Assembly: GCF_900096995.1 (NCBI RefSeq)
Contig: NZ_OANT01000001.1
Location: 558,001-622,000 of the forward strand
Origin: Acinetobacter puyangensis
GTDB lineage: Bacteria > Pseudomonadota > Gammaproteobacteria > Pseudomonadales > Moraxellaceae
Direction: 5' to 3'
Length of the DNA stretch: 64,000 nt
How positions within the stretch are numbered: the stretch's first letter is position 1; every line of letters starts with the position of its first letter. Both the position numbers and the translations under genes were made by a program. This document shows, piece by piece, positions 26,728 to 36,170 of this stretch. The notes under the pieces are model-generated. The model had not been told where the DNA came from and ran no database searches. It saw nothing but the letters and a program-made list of their open reading frames with translations.

Positions 26728-28122
26728 TTATTTTGCAGTAAATGTTGAGGTAAATGTGCGCGCTTGACGTCGTGCTTCGGCCTCTTGAGGCAGTGGATAG
26801 GGTGCTGCGGAGCGAATGGCTGCTTCAACTGAAGCTTTGACATTTGCATCACTGGAGGTGACGATAACAGAGGCAACAGAACCATTCTCTGTCAAAGTGA
26901 CTCTGGCAGTTGCTTTGGTTCCTGTTGTACCCGCAGGCACATCCCAAGCACGATAAATTTTATTTTCAAAATCTTTTTTCGCACTTGATGCAATTTTTTT
27001 CGCTTCGGCACTTTTATTGGCCGCAGCTTCTTTGGCTTCACGTTCAGCTTTCGCAGCGGCATCTGCTTTAGCCTTCGCATCCGCTTCTTGTTTGGCTTTA
27101 GCTGCGGCATCTGCTTTAGTTTTGGCGGCAGCATCTGCTTTAGCTTTTGCAGCGGCATCTGCTTTAGCCTTTGCAGCGGAGTCTTGTTTGGCTTTTGCAG
27201 CAGCGTCTTGTTTGGCTTTGGCGGCAGCATCTGCTTTAGCCTTTGCAGCGGCATCTTGTTTAGCTTTTGCAGCAGCGTCTGCTTTAGCCTTTGCAGCGGC
27301 ATCTTGTTTAGCTTTTGCAGCAGCATCTGCTTTAGCCTTCGCATCCGCTTCTTGTTTGGCTTTAGCGGCGGCATCTGCTTTAGCTTTTGCAGCAGCATCT
27401 TGTTTGGCTTTGGCGGCAGCATCTGCTTTGGCTTTCGCTGAGGCGTCTTGTTTAGCTTTGGCAGCGGCATCTGCTTTAGCTTTTGCAGCAGCGTCTGCTT
27501 TAGCTTTTGCAGCAGCGTCTTGTTTGGCTTTAGTGGCAGCATCTTGTTTGGCTTTGGCAGCGGCATCTGCTTTAGCTTTAGCGGCGGCATCTGCTTTAGC
27601 TTTGGCAGCAGCATCTTGTTTAGCTTTGGCAGCGGCATCTGCTTTAGCCTTTGCAGCGGCGTCTTGTTTGGCTTTGGCGGCAGTATCTTGTTTAGTTTTC
27701 GCAGCGGCATCAGCTTTAGCCTTTGCAGCGGCATCAGCTTTTGCATCTGCTTGTTGTTGTGCCAAGCGTTGTTGCTCTAGTTTTTGGGCAGCTGCTTGTT
27801 GTTTGATGGCTTGATCATCTGGCTGAACAGGTGCTGTGTTTTCTGCAACAGGATTAATTTCATCTGGTGTTTGAGCAATTTCGGGTGCTTCGGTAACAGT
27901 ACTTTGTTTTTCTGTGGGTGCCTCGGTTTGCTCTTGAAGCGGTGTGTTTTGTTGTAAGGCTTTAAGTTGTTCCGGTGTGATCAGTACAGTTTTAAGGGGT
28001 TCGGGTTTAGGTAAAGGCGCATCAGCAAAAAAAGCCAGACCAACCAGTACCACTGCATGAATACCAAGGGTAAATGCAATCGCAAGCGGTTTTTGTTGGA
28101 ACTTCGGTTGTTGATGGCGCAT
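26728..28122 (-). CDS. tolA: Cell envelope integrity protein TolA with long Lys/Ala repeat
   Basis: 464 residues. Domain I is a single inner-membrane helix (about 13-33). A Pro/Gln/Glu-rich spacer runs to residue 127. Domain II (128-359) is 29 tandem octads of type K-A/Q-D-A-A-A-K-A, forming a long periplasmic helix. Domain III (about 375-464, KIYRAWDVPAGTTG...FTSTFTAK) is the TonB-like C-terminal domain that contacts TolB and group A colicins. It is preceded by tolR (11 bases). The repeat is near-perfect, so length variation by slippage is likely. Confidence 0.94.
   Translation of the reverse strand: MRHQQPKFQQKPLAIAFTLGIHAVVLVGLAFFADAPLPKPEPLKTVLITPEQLKALQQNTPLQEQTEAPTEKQSTVTEAPEIAQTPDEINPVAENTAPVQPDDQAIKQQAAAQKLEQQRLAQQQADAKADAAAKAKADAAAKTKQDTAAKAKQDAAAKAKADAAAKAKQDAAAKAKADAAAKAKADAAAKAKQDAATKAKQDAAAKAKADAAAKAKADAAAKAKQDASAKAKADAAAKAKQDAAAKAKADAAAKAKQEADAKAKADAAAKAKQDAAAKAKADAAAKAKQDAAAKAKADAAAKAKQDAAAKAKQDSAAKAKADAAAKAKADAAAKTKADAAAKAKQEADAKAKADAAAKAEREAKEAAANKSAEAKKIASSAKKDFENKIYRAWDVPAGTTGTKATARVTLTENGSVASVIVTSSDANVKASVEAAIRSAAPYPLPQEAEARRQARTFTSTFTAK
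27046..27741 (-). repeat. 29-unit, 24-bp tandem repeat inside tolA
   Basis: 29 consecutive 8-codon units encode variants of KADAAAKA and KQDAAAKA, often alternating. Exceptions are KQDTAAKA, KQDAATKA, KQDASAKA, KQEADAKA (twice) and KQDSAAKA. The periodicity leaves other frames open too, including a long plus-strand shadow. Confidence 0.92.
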
Positions 28123-28133
28123 AAATGATGTAC

Positions 28134-28574
28134 TTATTTTAAAGGTTGTGTCACTAGGCCAACTTGTTTTAAGCCAGCTTGTTGCAAGTTTGACATGAGT
28201 TGCATAACTTGACCATAGGATATAGCTTGATCACCTTGAATCATGACTTTAATCTCAGGATTCTGTGCAAAGGCGTCCACAAGTTTTTCCTGAATTTCAT
28301 CTAGTGATAGGTTGGTGGCCGTATTTTCTTGATCTTGTAAGGAAAATTGTCCTTCCTTGTCAATCGAAACCACATAGATTGCAGCACTGGCATCGCTGCC
28401 TTGATCCTGACTGTGGACTTTGGGTAAATCGACATTGACGCTACTGGTAATCATCGGTGCAGTAACCATAAAAATCACCAGCAATACCAGCATGACATCA
28501 ATATACGGAACGACATTCATATCACTTTTCAGCGGTTTCTTGATGCGGGTAAAACTGCTATTGCGACGTGCCAT
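28134..28574 (-). CDS. tolR: Tol-Pal system protein TolR
   Basis: 146 residues, ExbD/TolR family. One N-terminal membrane helix follows the conserved DMNVVPYIDVMLVLLVIFMV stretch, whose membrane aspartate (about residue 27) is the proton-channel residue. A periplasmic domain follows. Works with TolQ to energise TolA. It is 14 bases from tolQ and 11 bases from tolA. Confidence 0.96.
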   Translation of the reverse strand: MARRNSSFTRIKKPLKSDMNVVPYIDVMLVLLVIFMVTAPMITSSVNVDLPKVHSQDQGSDASAAIYVVSIDKEGQFSLQDQENTATNLSLDEIQEKLVDAFAQNPEIKVMIQGDQAISYGQVMQLMSNLQQAGLKQVGLVTQPLK

Positions 28575-28588
28575 AATGAGTCTTCCCG

Positions 28589-29287
28589 TTAGTCTTCAAG
28601 ATCAGGTGCTAAAGCTTGGCGTTGCAGACGTGCGGTCATTTCCTCGGCAAACAGGGCACGTTCTTCATACAAGGTTTCACTTTTTGCAGTGAAATGATTG
28701 AAAGCAAGAACCGCAGGAATCGCAGCAAATAAACCAATGGCTGTGGCAATCAATGCTTCGGCAATACCGGGCGCAACCGTGGCAAGGGTGACTTGCTCGG
28801 CGGTTGATAGACCGATAAATGCCGTCATGATGCCCCAGACTGTACCGAATAAACCGACATAGGGTGCAACAGAACCAATACTTGCCAGTGTGCTTAGTCC
28901 AGCTTCAAGACCTGACTGTTCACGGGACAAGCTTACACGCAATATACGCTCTGTCCCTTCAAGACTTTGTTGCAGATTGGCATGTCGTTTTTTTAATTTT
29001 GCAAATTCACTATAGCCGTCATGGAAGATATTTTCCAGACCGTCACGGTTATGTTTGGTTTGCGCATTTTTAAATAATGTAGGCAGCTCTGCGCCAGACC
29101 AGAAAATTTTATCAAATTGCTGATCTTTTTTACTGGCCTGTTTAAAACCAATACTCAGCTTGGCAATTAAATACCAGCTCAAGATGGAGGCTAATAGTAA
29201 AAGTAACATCACAAGCTGTACCACGACACCAGCATGTAAGATGAGATCAATGACGTTTAAAGACTGTTCGGTTGTTGCTGTTGGCAT
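28589..29287 (-). CDS. tolQ: Tol-Pal system protein TolQ
   Basis: 232 residues, MotA/TolQ/ExbB family inner-membrane protein with three membrane helices (about 16-36, 135-160 and 170-195). The conserved GLFGTVWGIMTAF and APGIAEALIATAIGLFAAIPAVLAF segments line the proton path. It forms a motor with TolR. Second gene of the ybgC-tolQRAB-pal operon. Confidence 0.96.
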   Translation of the reverse strand: MPTATTEQSLNVIDLILHAGVVVQLVMLLLLLASILSWYLIAKLSIGFKQASKKDQQFDKIFWSGAELPTLFKNAQTKHNRDGLENIFHDGYSEFAKLKKRHANLQQSLEGTERILRVSLSREQSGLEAGLSTLASIGSVAPYVGLFGTVWGIMTAFIGLSTAEQVTLATVAPGIAEALIATAIGLFAAIPAVLAFNHFTAKSETLYEERALFAEEMTARLQRQALAPDLED

Positions 29288-29308
29288 AGTGAAATTGACC
29301 GCATTGTT

Positions 29309-29728
29309 TTAGTTTTCTTGGATGGCTTCAAGAATCATCGCTCTTAGTTTTTCTGGTAATTTTTTCGGTCGCATATCGGTGGACAGGCATGCAATCGTAA
29401 CTTCACCAGAAGCCAGCAGTATTTCACCACGATATATTTCCTGTATCAAGGAAAAAGATGCAGATTTGCAAGAAACTACACGCGCTGTAACAGTAACTAA
29501 ATCATCCATTAAAATTGGTCTATGGTATTTTACCGAAATTTCGTGTACCACAAAATTATAGTCAGTCTGATGCCAATAATGTTCAAAGCCTGATGCCCGA
29601 AGCCATTCGGTACGGGTGCGTTCCATATATTTAATGTGATTGGCATGATAGACGATCCCCCCTGCATCGGTATCTTCAATATAAACACGGATAGGGAATG
29701 TAAATTGATTTGCCATGATTTTGTCCAT
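29309..29728 (-). CDS. ybgC: Tol-Pal-associated acyl-CoA thioesterase YbgC
   Basis: 139 residues, a hot-dog-fold 4-hydroxybenzoyl-CoA-type thioesterase. The active-site stretch is IEDTDAGGIVYHANHIKYMERTR (Asp near 19, His near 28). ATG codons at 29728 and 29716 are both possible. The second gives the shorter MANQFTFP start and has GGA 7 bases upstream. First gene of the tol-pal operon. Probably acts on short or acyl-ACP thioesters near the membrane, but its physiological substrate is unsettled. Confidence 0.92.
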   Translation of the reverse strand: MDKIMANQFTFPIRVYIEDTDAGGIVYHANHIKYMERTRTEWLRASGFEHYWHQTDYNFVVHEISVKYHRPILMDDLVTVTARVVSCKSASFSLIQEIYRGEILLASGEVTIACLSTDMRPKKLPEKLRAMILEAIQEN

Positions 29729-29999
29729 TCTTACTCAAGTTATAGCCATGAGGTCTTAAGATGATGATCGCTAAATAAGCACAACGAAATAAAGCATAAA
29801 TATATGCTTCAAAACAGGAGATATATGACATCGCAGTTTAGCATATTGCATGCTGTCTCAAATGGCACAAGTGTTCAAAGCGTGATGTATGTTGTCAGCA
29901 AAGAAGATAGCGTATCAAGTCCAAGAAGATCTGCTTTTTTTAATTTAGAATGTCACATATATAGATGTAATTTTAGAGAAATTTTTATATACAGGTTTG

Positions 30000-30905
30000 A
30001 TGAATAAAATGATGAATCACAATACCAATGTTCAATTTAAAAAACTGTTGAATGCAAAAGGGGAGGAAACAGATCTGGAGATTATTGAAATTCAGAATGC
30101 ATTTTGTCATGCACAGATTTGTTTACAAGGTGGACAAGTTTTACAGTATAAGACCCATAAAAATGTGGATTCAGCACTGTTATGGCTATCTGAACAAAAT
30201 AGTTTTGTGCCCGGTAAAGCGATTCGAGGTGGTATTCCGCTGTGCTTCCCCTGGTTTGGGCAGCATGCAGAATATGCAGATTACCCAGCACATGGATTCG
30301 CTCGTAATCTGAACTGGAAACTGGTTTCCCTGACTTTTGATGAAGCACTGGGTCATCAGATTATTCTGGAACTTACGGCAAATGAACAGACCAGACGATA
30401 TTGGGATTATGCATTTCAGCTACAGATGTGTTTAACCTGTGGAGAAGAATTGACCTTAGTTATGCAGCTAAGTAATCTTGATCAGCAGGCTTTTTCGTTT
30501 AATTTTGCATGGCATAGCTATTTTGCCATTGCAGATATTCATGCGATTGTTATCGATGGTTTAAGCCAGACGCCTTTTATTGATCAGTTGCGTGATGATC
30601 CAGCATTGTTACAGGAACACGCAAGTACAACTATTCAGCAGGAAACCGATCGTATTTATCCCAAAGCTGGTGGTCATTATCAGATTTCTGATCAGAACAG
30701 GGTGATTTCAATTGATAGTCCAAGTTGCCCAAGCGTGGTGTTATGGAATCCATGGATTGAAAAAACACAACGACTAGGCGATGTCGCCGAGGACGCTTGG
30801 CAAAAATTTGTGTGTCTGGAATGTGGGCAGATTGGTGAAACCGTTCAACTTGCGGTAGGGCAAACGATTCAGTTTCAGCAAATATTGTCCACATCTAAAC
30901 GATAG
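30000..30905 (+). CDS. D-hexose-6-phosphate mutarotase (YeaD-like aldose epimerase)
   Basis: 301 residues from the ATG at 30000 (a TTG one codon earlier is in frame, and ATGs at 30009 and 30012 are alternatives). Galactose-mutarotase fold. Family marks are IRGGIPLCFPWFG, HGFARNLNW, the catalytic-histidine strand FAWHSYF and the late LECGQI (glutamate). It catalyses alpha/beta interconversion of hexose 6-phosphates. Monocistronic, divergent from ybgC. Confidence 0.88.
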   Translation: MNKMMNHNTNVQFKKLLNAKGEETDLEIIEIQNAFCHAQICLQGGQVLQYKTHKNVDSALLWLSEQNSFVPGKAIRGGIPLCFPWFGQHAEYADYPAHGFARNLNWKLVSLTFDEALGHQIILELTANEQTRRYWDYAFQLQMCLTCGEELTLVMQLSNLDQQAFSFNFAWHSYFAIADIHAIVIDGLSQTPFIDQLRDDPALLQEHASTTIQQETDRIYPKAGGHYQISDQNRVISIDSPSCPSVVLWNPWIEKTQRLGDVAEDAWQKFVCLECGQIGETVQLAVGQTIQFQQILSTSKR

Positions 30906-31030
30906 ATAGATAAGTTGATTGATGTATATGTATATGCCGCCGAGTTTTTTTAGCAAACGTGAATTCGGGATAAGATGAGTAGAAGAAATTGATTTTGTAG
31001 CAGCGTCCGCTGCTTGTTCGAGGTCAGCAA

Positions 31031-31053
31031 ATTATCTGTAAGATAATGTTTTT
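31031..31053 (+). terminator. Terminator after the mutarotase gene
   Basis: A 7-bp stem ATTATCT/AGATAAT with a 3-base loop GTA, followed by GTTTTT. Confidence 0.7.
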
Positions 31054-31110
31054 CAATTAATTTGTTTTTTAGTGGTATTTGACCGAGTTTGCAGCGGGCA
31101 AATGGTTTTG

Positions 31111-31136
31111 CCTACTTTTCCCGAAAGAAAAGTAGG
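31111..31136. repeat. Stem-loop, possible dispersed intergenic repeat
   Basis: A perfect 10-bp stem CCTACTTTTC/GAAAAGTAGG with a 6-base loop CCGAAA, between two convergent genes. It resembles the AAAAGTA-type hairpins scattered in many proteobacterial spacers. That link is from memory. Confidence 0.5.
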
Positions 31137-31278
31137 TCGAACCGAAGGTTAAACCAAATATATGAGCCTATAATGTAAGACTCCGTCGTAATTCTTTCAT
31201 TGAAATTAATTTTATCTATACAAAACAAGTACTTTTATCCCTAACTGACGTTAAGCAAACAATATATTTGCGCGATAA

Positions 31279-32277
31279 TTATCGTTCAGGCGGTTCCATA
31301 CCAAATTGCAGATAGGCCATATTAGTAGCAATACGCCCTCGCGCGGTACGCATCACATATCCTTGCTGAATTAGGTAAGGTTCGATCACATCTTCTAGCG
31401 TTCCACTGTCTTCTGCCATAGCCGCTGCCAAAGATTCTACGCCTGCTGGCCCCCCATCAAAGCGTTCCAATAACATGGATAAATAGCGACGATCAAGTGT
31501 GTCCAAACCATCTTTATCGACATTGAGCATGTTTAAGGCGAGCTGTGCCATATCCTGTGTCACTTCACCTGTGCCTTTTACCTGTGCATAATCACGTACC
31601 CGACGTAATAAGCGATTGGTGATACGTGGTGTACCACGAGAACGTTGGGCAATTTCCATGGCACCATTTTCGGTAATTGGCACATCCATGAGACGGGCAG
31701 AACGACCAACAATACTGGTTAAATCTTCAACTGAATAAAATTCCAGCCGTTGCACAATACCAAAACGATCACGTAAAGGTGAGGTCAGTAAGCCGGCACG
31801 GGTGGTTGCTGCAACCAAGGTAAACGGTGGTAAATCCAGTTTGATGGAACGGGCTGCCGGACCTTCACCGATCATGATATCCAGTTGATAATCTTCCATC
31901 GCAGGATAGAGAATTTCTTCAATCACTGGCGAAAGACGATGAATTTCATCGATAAATAACACATCGCCTTCTTCAAGGTTGGTCAGCATGGCTGCCAGAT
32001 CGCCAGCACGTTCCAGTACGGGACCAGAGGTTGATTTTAGGTTACTGCCCATTTCCCGAGCAATAATATTGGCAAGTGTGGTTTTACCCAAACCCGGTGG
32101 GCCAAAAATCAGGGTATGATCTAGGGCTTCACCACGACCACGCGCTGCACCAATAAAAATTTCCATTTGTTCACGCACGACAGGTTGCCCAACATAATCG
32201 GCAAGTGAAGTGGGGCGAATGGCACGATCAAATTGGTCTTCGGGTTTTTCTGTGCCACTAATCAGTCGATCTTGCAT
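31279..32277 (-). CDS. ruvB: Holliday junction branch migration ATPase RuvB
   Basis: 332 residues, AAA+ motor that drives branch migration on RuvA-bound Holliday junctions. Walker A is [12 protein letters not shown], Walker B is FIDEIHRL, sensor/Arg-finger region is [19 protein letters not shown]-terminal winged helix ends in [11 protein letters not shown]. It is 20 bases after ruvA on the same transcript. Confidence 0.97.
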   Translation of the reverse strand: MQDRLISGTEKPEDQFDRAIRPTSLADYVGQPVVREQMEIFIGAARGRGEALDHTLIFGPPGLGKTTLANIIAREMGSNLKSTSGPVLERAGDLAAMLTNLEEGDVLFIDEIHRLSPVIEEILYPAMEDYQLDIMIGEGPAARSIKLDLPPFTLVAATTRAGLLTSPLRDRFGIVQRLEFYSVEDLTSIVGRSARLMDVPITENGAMEIAQRSRGTPRITNRLLRRVRDYAQVKGTGEVTQDMAQLALNMLNVDKDGLDTLDRRYLSMLLERFDGGPAGVESLAAAMAEDSGTLEDVIEPYLIQQGYVMRTARGRIATNMAYLQFGMEPPER

Positions 32278-32297
32278 GGTGATTTATCGTATCCTGT

Positions 32298-32915
32298 TTA
32301 TTTCATCATCGATTTTAATGCAGCACGAATTAATTCTGCACTGTCCTGACTGTTTTTAAGATCGCTATTTTTCACAGCAGCCACTGCTTTTTGTGCTTCA
32401 ATCGGTTTATAGCCCAAAGACACCAATGCTGCTTCAGCCTCAGCCACAGGAGTGTCGGGTAAAAACTGTAAACGCTCCAGATCAGGTGACGTTGTTGCGC
32501 TGGACGTTTTACTCAGTGCTTTAAAACGATCTCTTAATTCGATGATCAAGCGTTCGGCAGTTTTCTTGCCAATTCCAGGAACTTTGATCAGCGTATTGAC
32601 ATCCTCGTGTTCAATGGTGTGGATCAGCATTTCTACACTTAGACTGGATAAAATACCTAAGGCCATTCTGGCACCAATACCATTGACTTTGAGCAGGGTG
32701 CGGAAAATGATTTTATCCTGCGGTTCTAAAAAACCATAGAGTTGCTGGGCATCTTCACGTACCACAAAATGCGTCCATAACGTGGCACTTTGGCCTTTTT
32801 TAAGTTGGCAAAAGGTTGAAAGTGGCGTATCCACTTCATAGCCAACCCCACCTACATTTAAAATTACAGTAGGGGCTTCTAAATAAATAACTTCGCCTGT
32901 CAGTGAACCGATCAT
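32298..32915 (-). CDS. ruvA: Holliday junction branch migration protein RuvA
   Basis: 205 residues. An N-terminal OB fold (MIGSLTGEVIYLEAPTVIL) is followed by two helix-hairpin-helix motifs (LLKVNGIGARMALGIL and LIKVPGIGKKTAERLIIEL). A flexible linker leads to the RuvB-contacting domain III (EAEAALVSLGYKPIEAQKAV). Upstream partner of ruvB. No ruvC is adjacent. Confidence 0.97.
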   Translation of the reverse strand: MIGSLTGEVIYLEAPTVILNVGGVGYEVDTPLSTFCQLKKGQSATLWTHFVVREDAQQLYGFLEPQDKIIFRTLLKVNGIGARMALGILSSLSVEMLIHTIEHEDVNTLIKVPGIGKKTAERLIIELRDRFKALSKTSSATTSPDLERLQFLPDTPVAEAEAALVSLGYKPIEAQKAVAAVKNSDLKNSQDSAELIRAALKSMMK

Positions 32916-32993
32916 AATATTTTTACTTTAAGATGAATGGAGATTTCAATTTCTCATAGGATTGAGCGTAGAGCTGTGGTTTGCAAATATAGA

Positions 32994-33575
32994 TTATTCT
33001 GGGAATATTGTCACTTGAGGCCAGCGTTCCTGATAACGTTTGGATAAAATTCGTTGGCGATAAGTGGCAATATCGACACGTTTTGGATTTCGTCGAACAT
33101 ACATTGCAAATAGATCATCGAGACCATAAGGTGCAATAATTTGAATGTGTTTTTTGGGCGTCAATGTAATACCTACCGAGGTTGCATATTCTGGCCATGT
33201 TGCAATTGCTGATTCTAGCGAGGTCAAAGCAGGTACAGTATAACCAAAATACTGTTTATACCAACAATGGACATAGGCTTGATTGGTCACTTCCCAAGGA
33301 AAATCCGGCGATTTTTGCGATAATATAGTTTGATGTTTATTTTCCATACCAATATTTTCATCTGGATCGAAATAAGCCAAATCAATATCGTGTAAATACG
33401 ATGTATGTGAATAACCATGCAAATGATCCCAGACCAAATTACGCACTGCGCCTGCCCCAATACACCATGATGAAAAATTCATGTCTTGTGCAGCTGATAA
33501 TGCTTGCATAAACCAACCAGAATGATGAACGATCGTGGTTAATTGCTGTTCAAGCGTTTTATGGGTTTGAGGCAT
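32994..33575 (-). CDS. Nucleotidyltransferase family protein (DUF925/NTP_transf_6-like)
   Basis: 193 residues. Early IGAGAVRNLVWDHLHG and the metal-binding-type DIDLAYFD (about residues 63-70) match the polymerase-beta-like nucleotidyltransferase fold of this family. SLESAIATWPEYATSVG and the PYGLDDLFAMYVRRNPKR tail are also typical. The substrate is not known. It lies between ruvA and the dGTPase-like gene on the same strand, about 50 bases after the latter. Confidence 0.82.
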   Translation of the reverse strand: MPQTHKTLEQQLTTIVHHSGWFMQALSAAQDMNFSSWCIGAGAVRNLVWDHLHGYSHTSYLHDIDLAYFDPDENIGMENKHQTILSQKSPDFPWEVTNQAYVHCWYKQYFGYTVPALTSLESAIATWPEYATSVGITLTPKKHIQIIAPYGLDDLFAMYVRRNPKRVDIATYRQRILSKRYQERWPQVTIFPE

Positions 33576-33626
33576 ATAGAATCATAGGTCCTTGGCAAAT
33601 TTTGATGTTGACTAAAATATCATCAG

Positions 33627-34964
33627 TTATAACAAACCAATTTTGTTGCCCTGTAATTCCTGTGAAATCGCATAGGCTTGATGGTCGGAAAACTTACTGA
33701 TCATATCCAGAACCTGCAACACGTTTTGATAATAGTCGTCAGATAGGGTAATGCCCAAACTGGTTAAGATCACCATCAAGCGCTGCTCCTTAAAACTTAC
33801 CCGACGGTTCGGATCGGTAAGTGGAATAAAGGCATTGAGTAAATGCTGCAAACTGGCATGTGCCAACAGCTCTAAATCTGCCTTACTGCGATGATTGAAG
33901 ATTTTCTCTCGTGCCAGATTTTTGGCGCGGTGAATACCTTGTGAAATATCGGCACTGCAATAATGTAATAGTCCATGCGGCAAGTTGCCGGATAGCAGTT
34001 CATCATGATGATGAGCAAAGGCACTGGTTACTTCATCGACCAGCCGTTTCATGGCACGTCCCCGCAACGCGGCAATTTTTTGTTGCCATGAGGTGTTTTG
34101 TGCAAGTTCTTCTGGCAAGCCATAGTCGGCAATCAGGTCGATAAAAATCGGCTCAACTTCTTCATAGGACAGCATATTCAGCACAATGCCATCTTCAAGA
34201 TCGATTAAGGCATAACAGATGTCATCGGCTGCTTCGAGTAGATAAGTCAACGGATGGCGACAATAATGATAGTCTCCCAGTTGAATTAGGCCCAGTTGAT
34301 CGGCAATCAGTTGCAATAAGGCTTTTTCACTACGGTAACATCCAAATTTTGGCCTCAGATAATTAGGCTGATGTTGGGTATCATCAATAATTTGACTTAA
34401 CCATGGATATTTTAGGTAGGCGCCCAAGGTTGCATAGGTTAAACGCATGCCACCATCATTGGGATGGTAATCCAGACGGGTTAATACCCGTAAACCCTGT
34501 GCATTGCCTTCAAACTGACGTAAATCGGCCCATTGTTCTTCGCTAAACAAGTAGGGTTTGGCATGATAGGTCTGATCGAACCAGTCGCGAATGGCATATT
34601 CACCGGCATGACCAAAAGGTGGATTACCAATATCATGCGCCAGACAGGCGGCTTGAATAATCGCCCCGACATCGGCAGGGCTAATCCATGCTGGTAAGTA
34701 TTTTTCTATTTTTTCTGCTGCCAGCATGCCCAGTGAGCGACCAATACAGGAAACTTCAAGTGAATGTGTCAACCGAGTATGGATCCCGTCATGCTGGGTT
34801 AAAGGGTGGACCTGCGTTTTACGATTGAGTTGCCTGAAACTTTGTGAAAAAATAATTCGGTCATAGTCTTTGTGAAAGGGGCTACGTGCTTGTTCTCTGG
34901 AGCTTTTTTTACTTCCCAAACGAGATGCTGCCAGTAAATTGACCCAATCCATTTGATTCGGCAT
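33627..34964 (-). CDS. dgt: dGTPase-like HD-domain triphosphohydrolase
   Basis: 445 residues, HD superfamily. Motifs are RQLNRKTQVHPL, the histidine of RLTHSLEV (about 66) and the metal-binding HDIGNPPFGHAGE (about 115-127). A later LLEAADDICYALIDLEDG carries the conserved Asp. It fits the dGTP triphosphohydrolase family. Members of this type have been reported to deplete dNTPs during phage infection, so an antiphage role is possible but not shown here. Confidence 0.88.
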   Translation of the reverse strand: MPNQMDWVNLLAASRLGSKKSSREQARSPFHKDYDRIIFSQSFRQLNRKTQVHPLTQHDGIHTRLTHSLEVSCIGRSLGMLAAEKIEKYLPAWISPADVGAIIQAACLAHDIGNPPFGHAGEYAIRDWFDQTYHAKPYLFSEEQWADLRQFEGNAQGLRVLTRLDYHPNDGGMRLTYATLGAYLKYPWLSQIIDDTQHQPNYLRPKFGCYRSEKALLQLIADQLGLIQLGDYHYCRHPLTYLLEAADDICYALIDLEDGIVLNMLSYEEVEPIFIDLIADYGLPEELAQNTSWQQKIAALRGRAMKRLVDEVTSAFAHHHDELLSGNLPHGLLHYCSADISQGIHRAKNLAREKIFNHRSKADLELLAHASLQHLLNAFIPLTDPNRRVSFKEQRLMVILTSLGITLSDDYYQNVLQVLDMISKFSDHQAYAISQELQGNKIGLL

Positions 34965-35126
34965 ATATTCTATACTCTATTTATTTCTTTATAGAAAGAG
35001 ATCATGCCATGGATTTTATATTTTTTCATCTCTATCACGACATAGTTCGACGCAAAAAAAACGCCTAGCCAGACGTTGCACATCTGATTCGGCGCAGAGG
35101 GAAACTTAGAAAGCGTTTGAATCTTA

Positions 35127-36137
35127 TTATTTTTCTAGAATTTTAACGGTTGCTGTCCGACCAGCAAGGAAGGCGAGGGAATTACCAGGCACCTGATCCA
35201 GAACAATTTTGACCGGAACTCGCTGCGCCAGACGTACCCAAGTAAACGTCGGATTCACATTGGCCAGTAAACCGGAACTGGTTGTGCGTTCACGATCTTC
35301 AATGCCGGAAGCAATGCCTTGTACATGGCCTTTGAGCTGTTCGCTATCACCCATCAATTGAACGCTGGCGGCATCTCCAATATGAATTTTATTCAGTTTG
35401 GTTTCTTCAAAATAACCCACTACATACATTTGCTGACGGTCAACCAAGGCAGCAATGGCTTGTCCGGTCTGTACATAATTGCCGACCCGTAGCGAGAAGT
35501 TGGATAACGTACCATCGGCAGGTGCGACGACTTCAGATCGGTTCATATTTAGTTTGGCCAAATCTAAATTATTTTCGGCAACCACCACCAATGCTTGTTG
35601 CTGTTTTACAGTGGCTTGAGTCTGTTTGAGTGCCGCTTGCATTTGAGTATATTCGGCATGGGATTGATCGCGGGTGGCAAAAATCTGATCCTGTTCCTGT
35701 TTGGAAATTGCACCGTTCATTAAACTGGCATAACGGTTGGCATTTTTGTCAGCAAGTTGAATGTTGGCTTGAGTTTTGACGATATTGGCATTGGCAACTG
35801 CGACATTGGCTTCGGCTTGTGCCAGTGCGGCTTTGGCTTTGGCAAGGTCTGACTGAGCTTGCTGCACAGCGAGTTGTTGACGGGCAATATCAATTTTAAA
35901 CAGCACTTGACCTTGTTTTACTGTCTGGTTGTCCTGTACCAAAACTTCGGTGACCAATCCGGAAATATCTGAGGCAACGTTAATCACATCTGCACGGATC
36001 CGACCATCACGTGTCCAAGGTTTATTATTGTAATAACGCCATAAATGAATAATGGTGAATAATGCAATGAGCATAACAATACCCAAAATGATGGGACGTA
36101 ACATTTTTTTCAGGTCTAAAGTTGTTTTCTCTCTCAT
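35127..36137 (-). CDS. HlyD-family membrane fusion protein of an efflux system (AaeA/EmrA-like)
   Basis: 336 residues from the ATG at 36137 (a TTG at 36143 is in frame). An N-terminal membrane helix (about 14-32) is followed by a biotinyl-lipoyl half motif (DNQTVKQGQVLFKID) and an Ala/Gln-rich coiled-coil hairpin (about 75-190). The second half motif (RVGNYVQTGQAI) and a beta-barrel domain come after. It bridges the FUSC pump to the outer membrane. Last gene of the FUSC-DUF1656-HlyD operon. Confidence 0.88.
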   Translation of the reverse strand: MREKTTLDLKKMLRPIILGIVMLIALFTIIHLWRYYNNKPWTRDGRIRADVINVASDISGLVTEVLVQDNQTVKQGQVLFKIDIARQQLAVQQAQSDLAKAKAALAQAEANVAVANANIVKTQANIQLADKNANRYASLMNGAISKQEQDQIFATRDQSHAEYTQMQAALKQTQATVKQQQALVVVAENNLDLAKLNMNRSEVVAPADGTLSNFSLRVGNYVQTGQAIAALVDRQQMYVVGYFEETKLNKIHIGDAASVQLMGDSEQLKGHVQGIASGIEDRERTTSSGLLANVNPTFTWVRLAQRVPVKIVLDQVPGNSLAFLAGRTATVKILEK

Positions 36138-36170
36138 TTCCAAGCCTAATTTAACCTATTTTGCAGACGA

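Larger units (their letters stand above)
30906..31278. other. Spacer between mutarotase and ruvB
   Basis: 373 bases without a gene. It contains the terminator at 31031-31053, a small GC-rich hairpin (AGCAGCG...CGCTGCT near 31000) and the hairpin repeat at 31111-31136. Confidence 0.6.

Noticed and set aside
27017..27814. 265-codon open frame on the plus strand, rich in Ala/Phe/Leu
   Set aside because: Shadow of the tolA repeat. A 24-bp periodic GC-skewed sequence leaves several frames open. No ribosome-binding site, low complexity.
29804..30007. 67-codon plus-strand frame before the mutarotase
   Set aside because: No family resemblance, overlaps the mutarotase start in another frame, and sits in the divergent promoter region.
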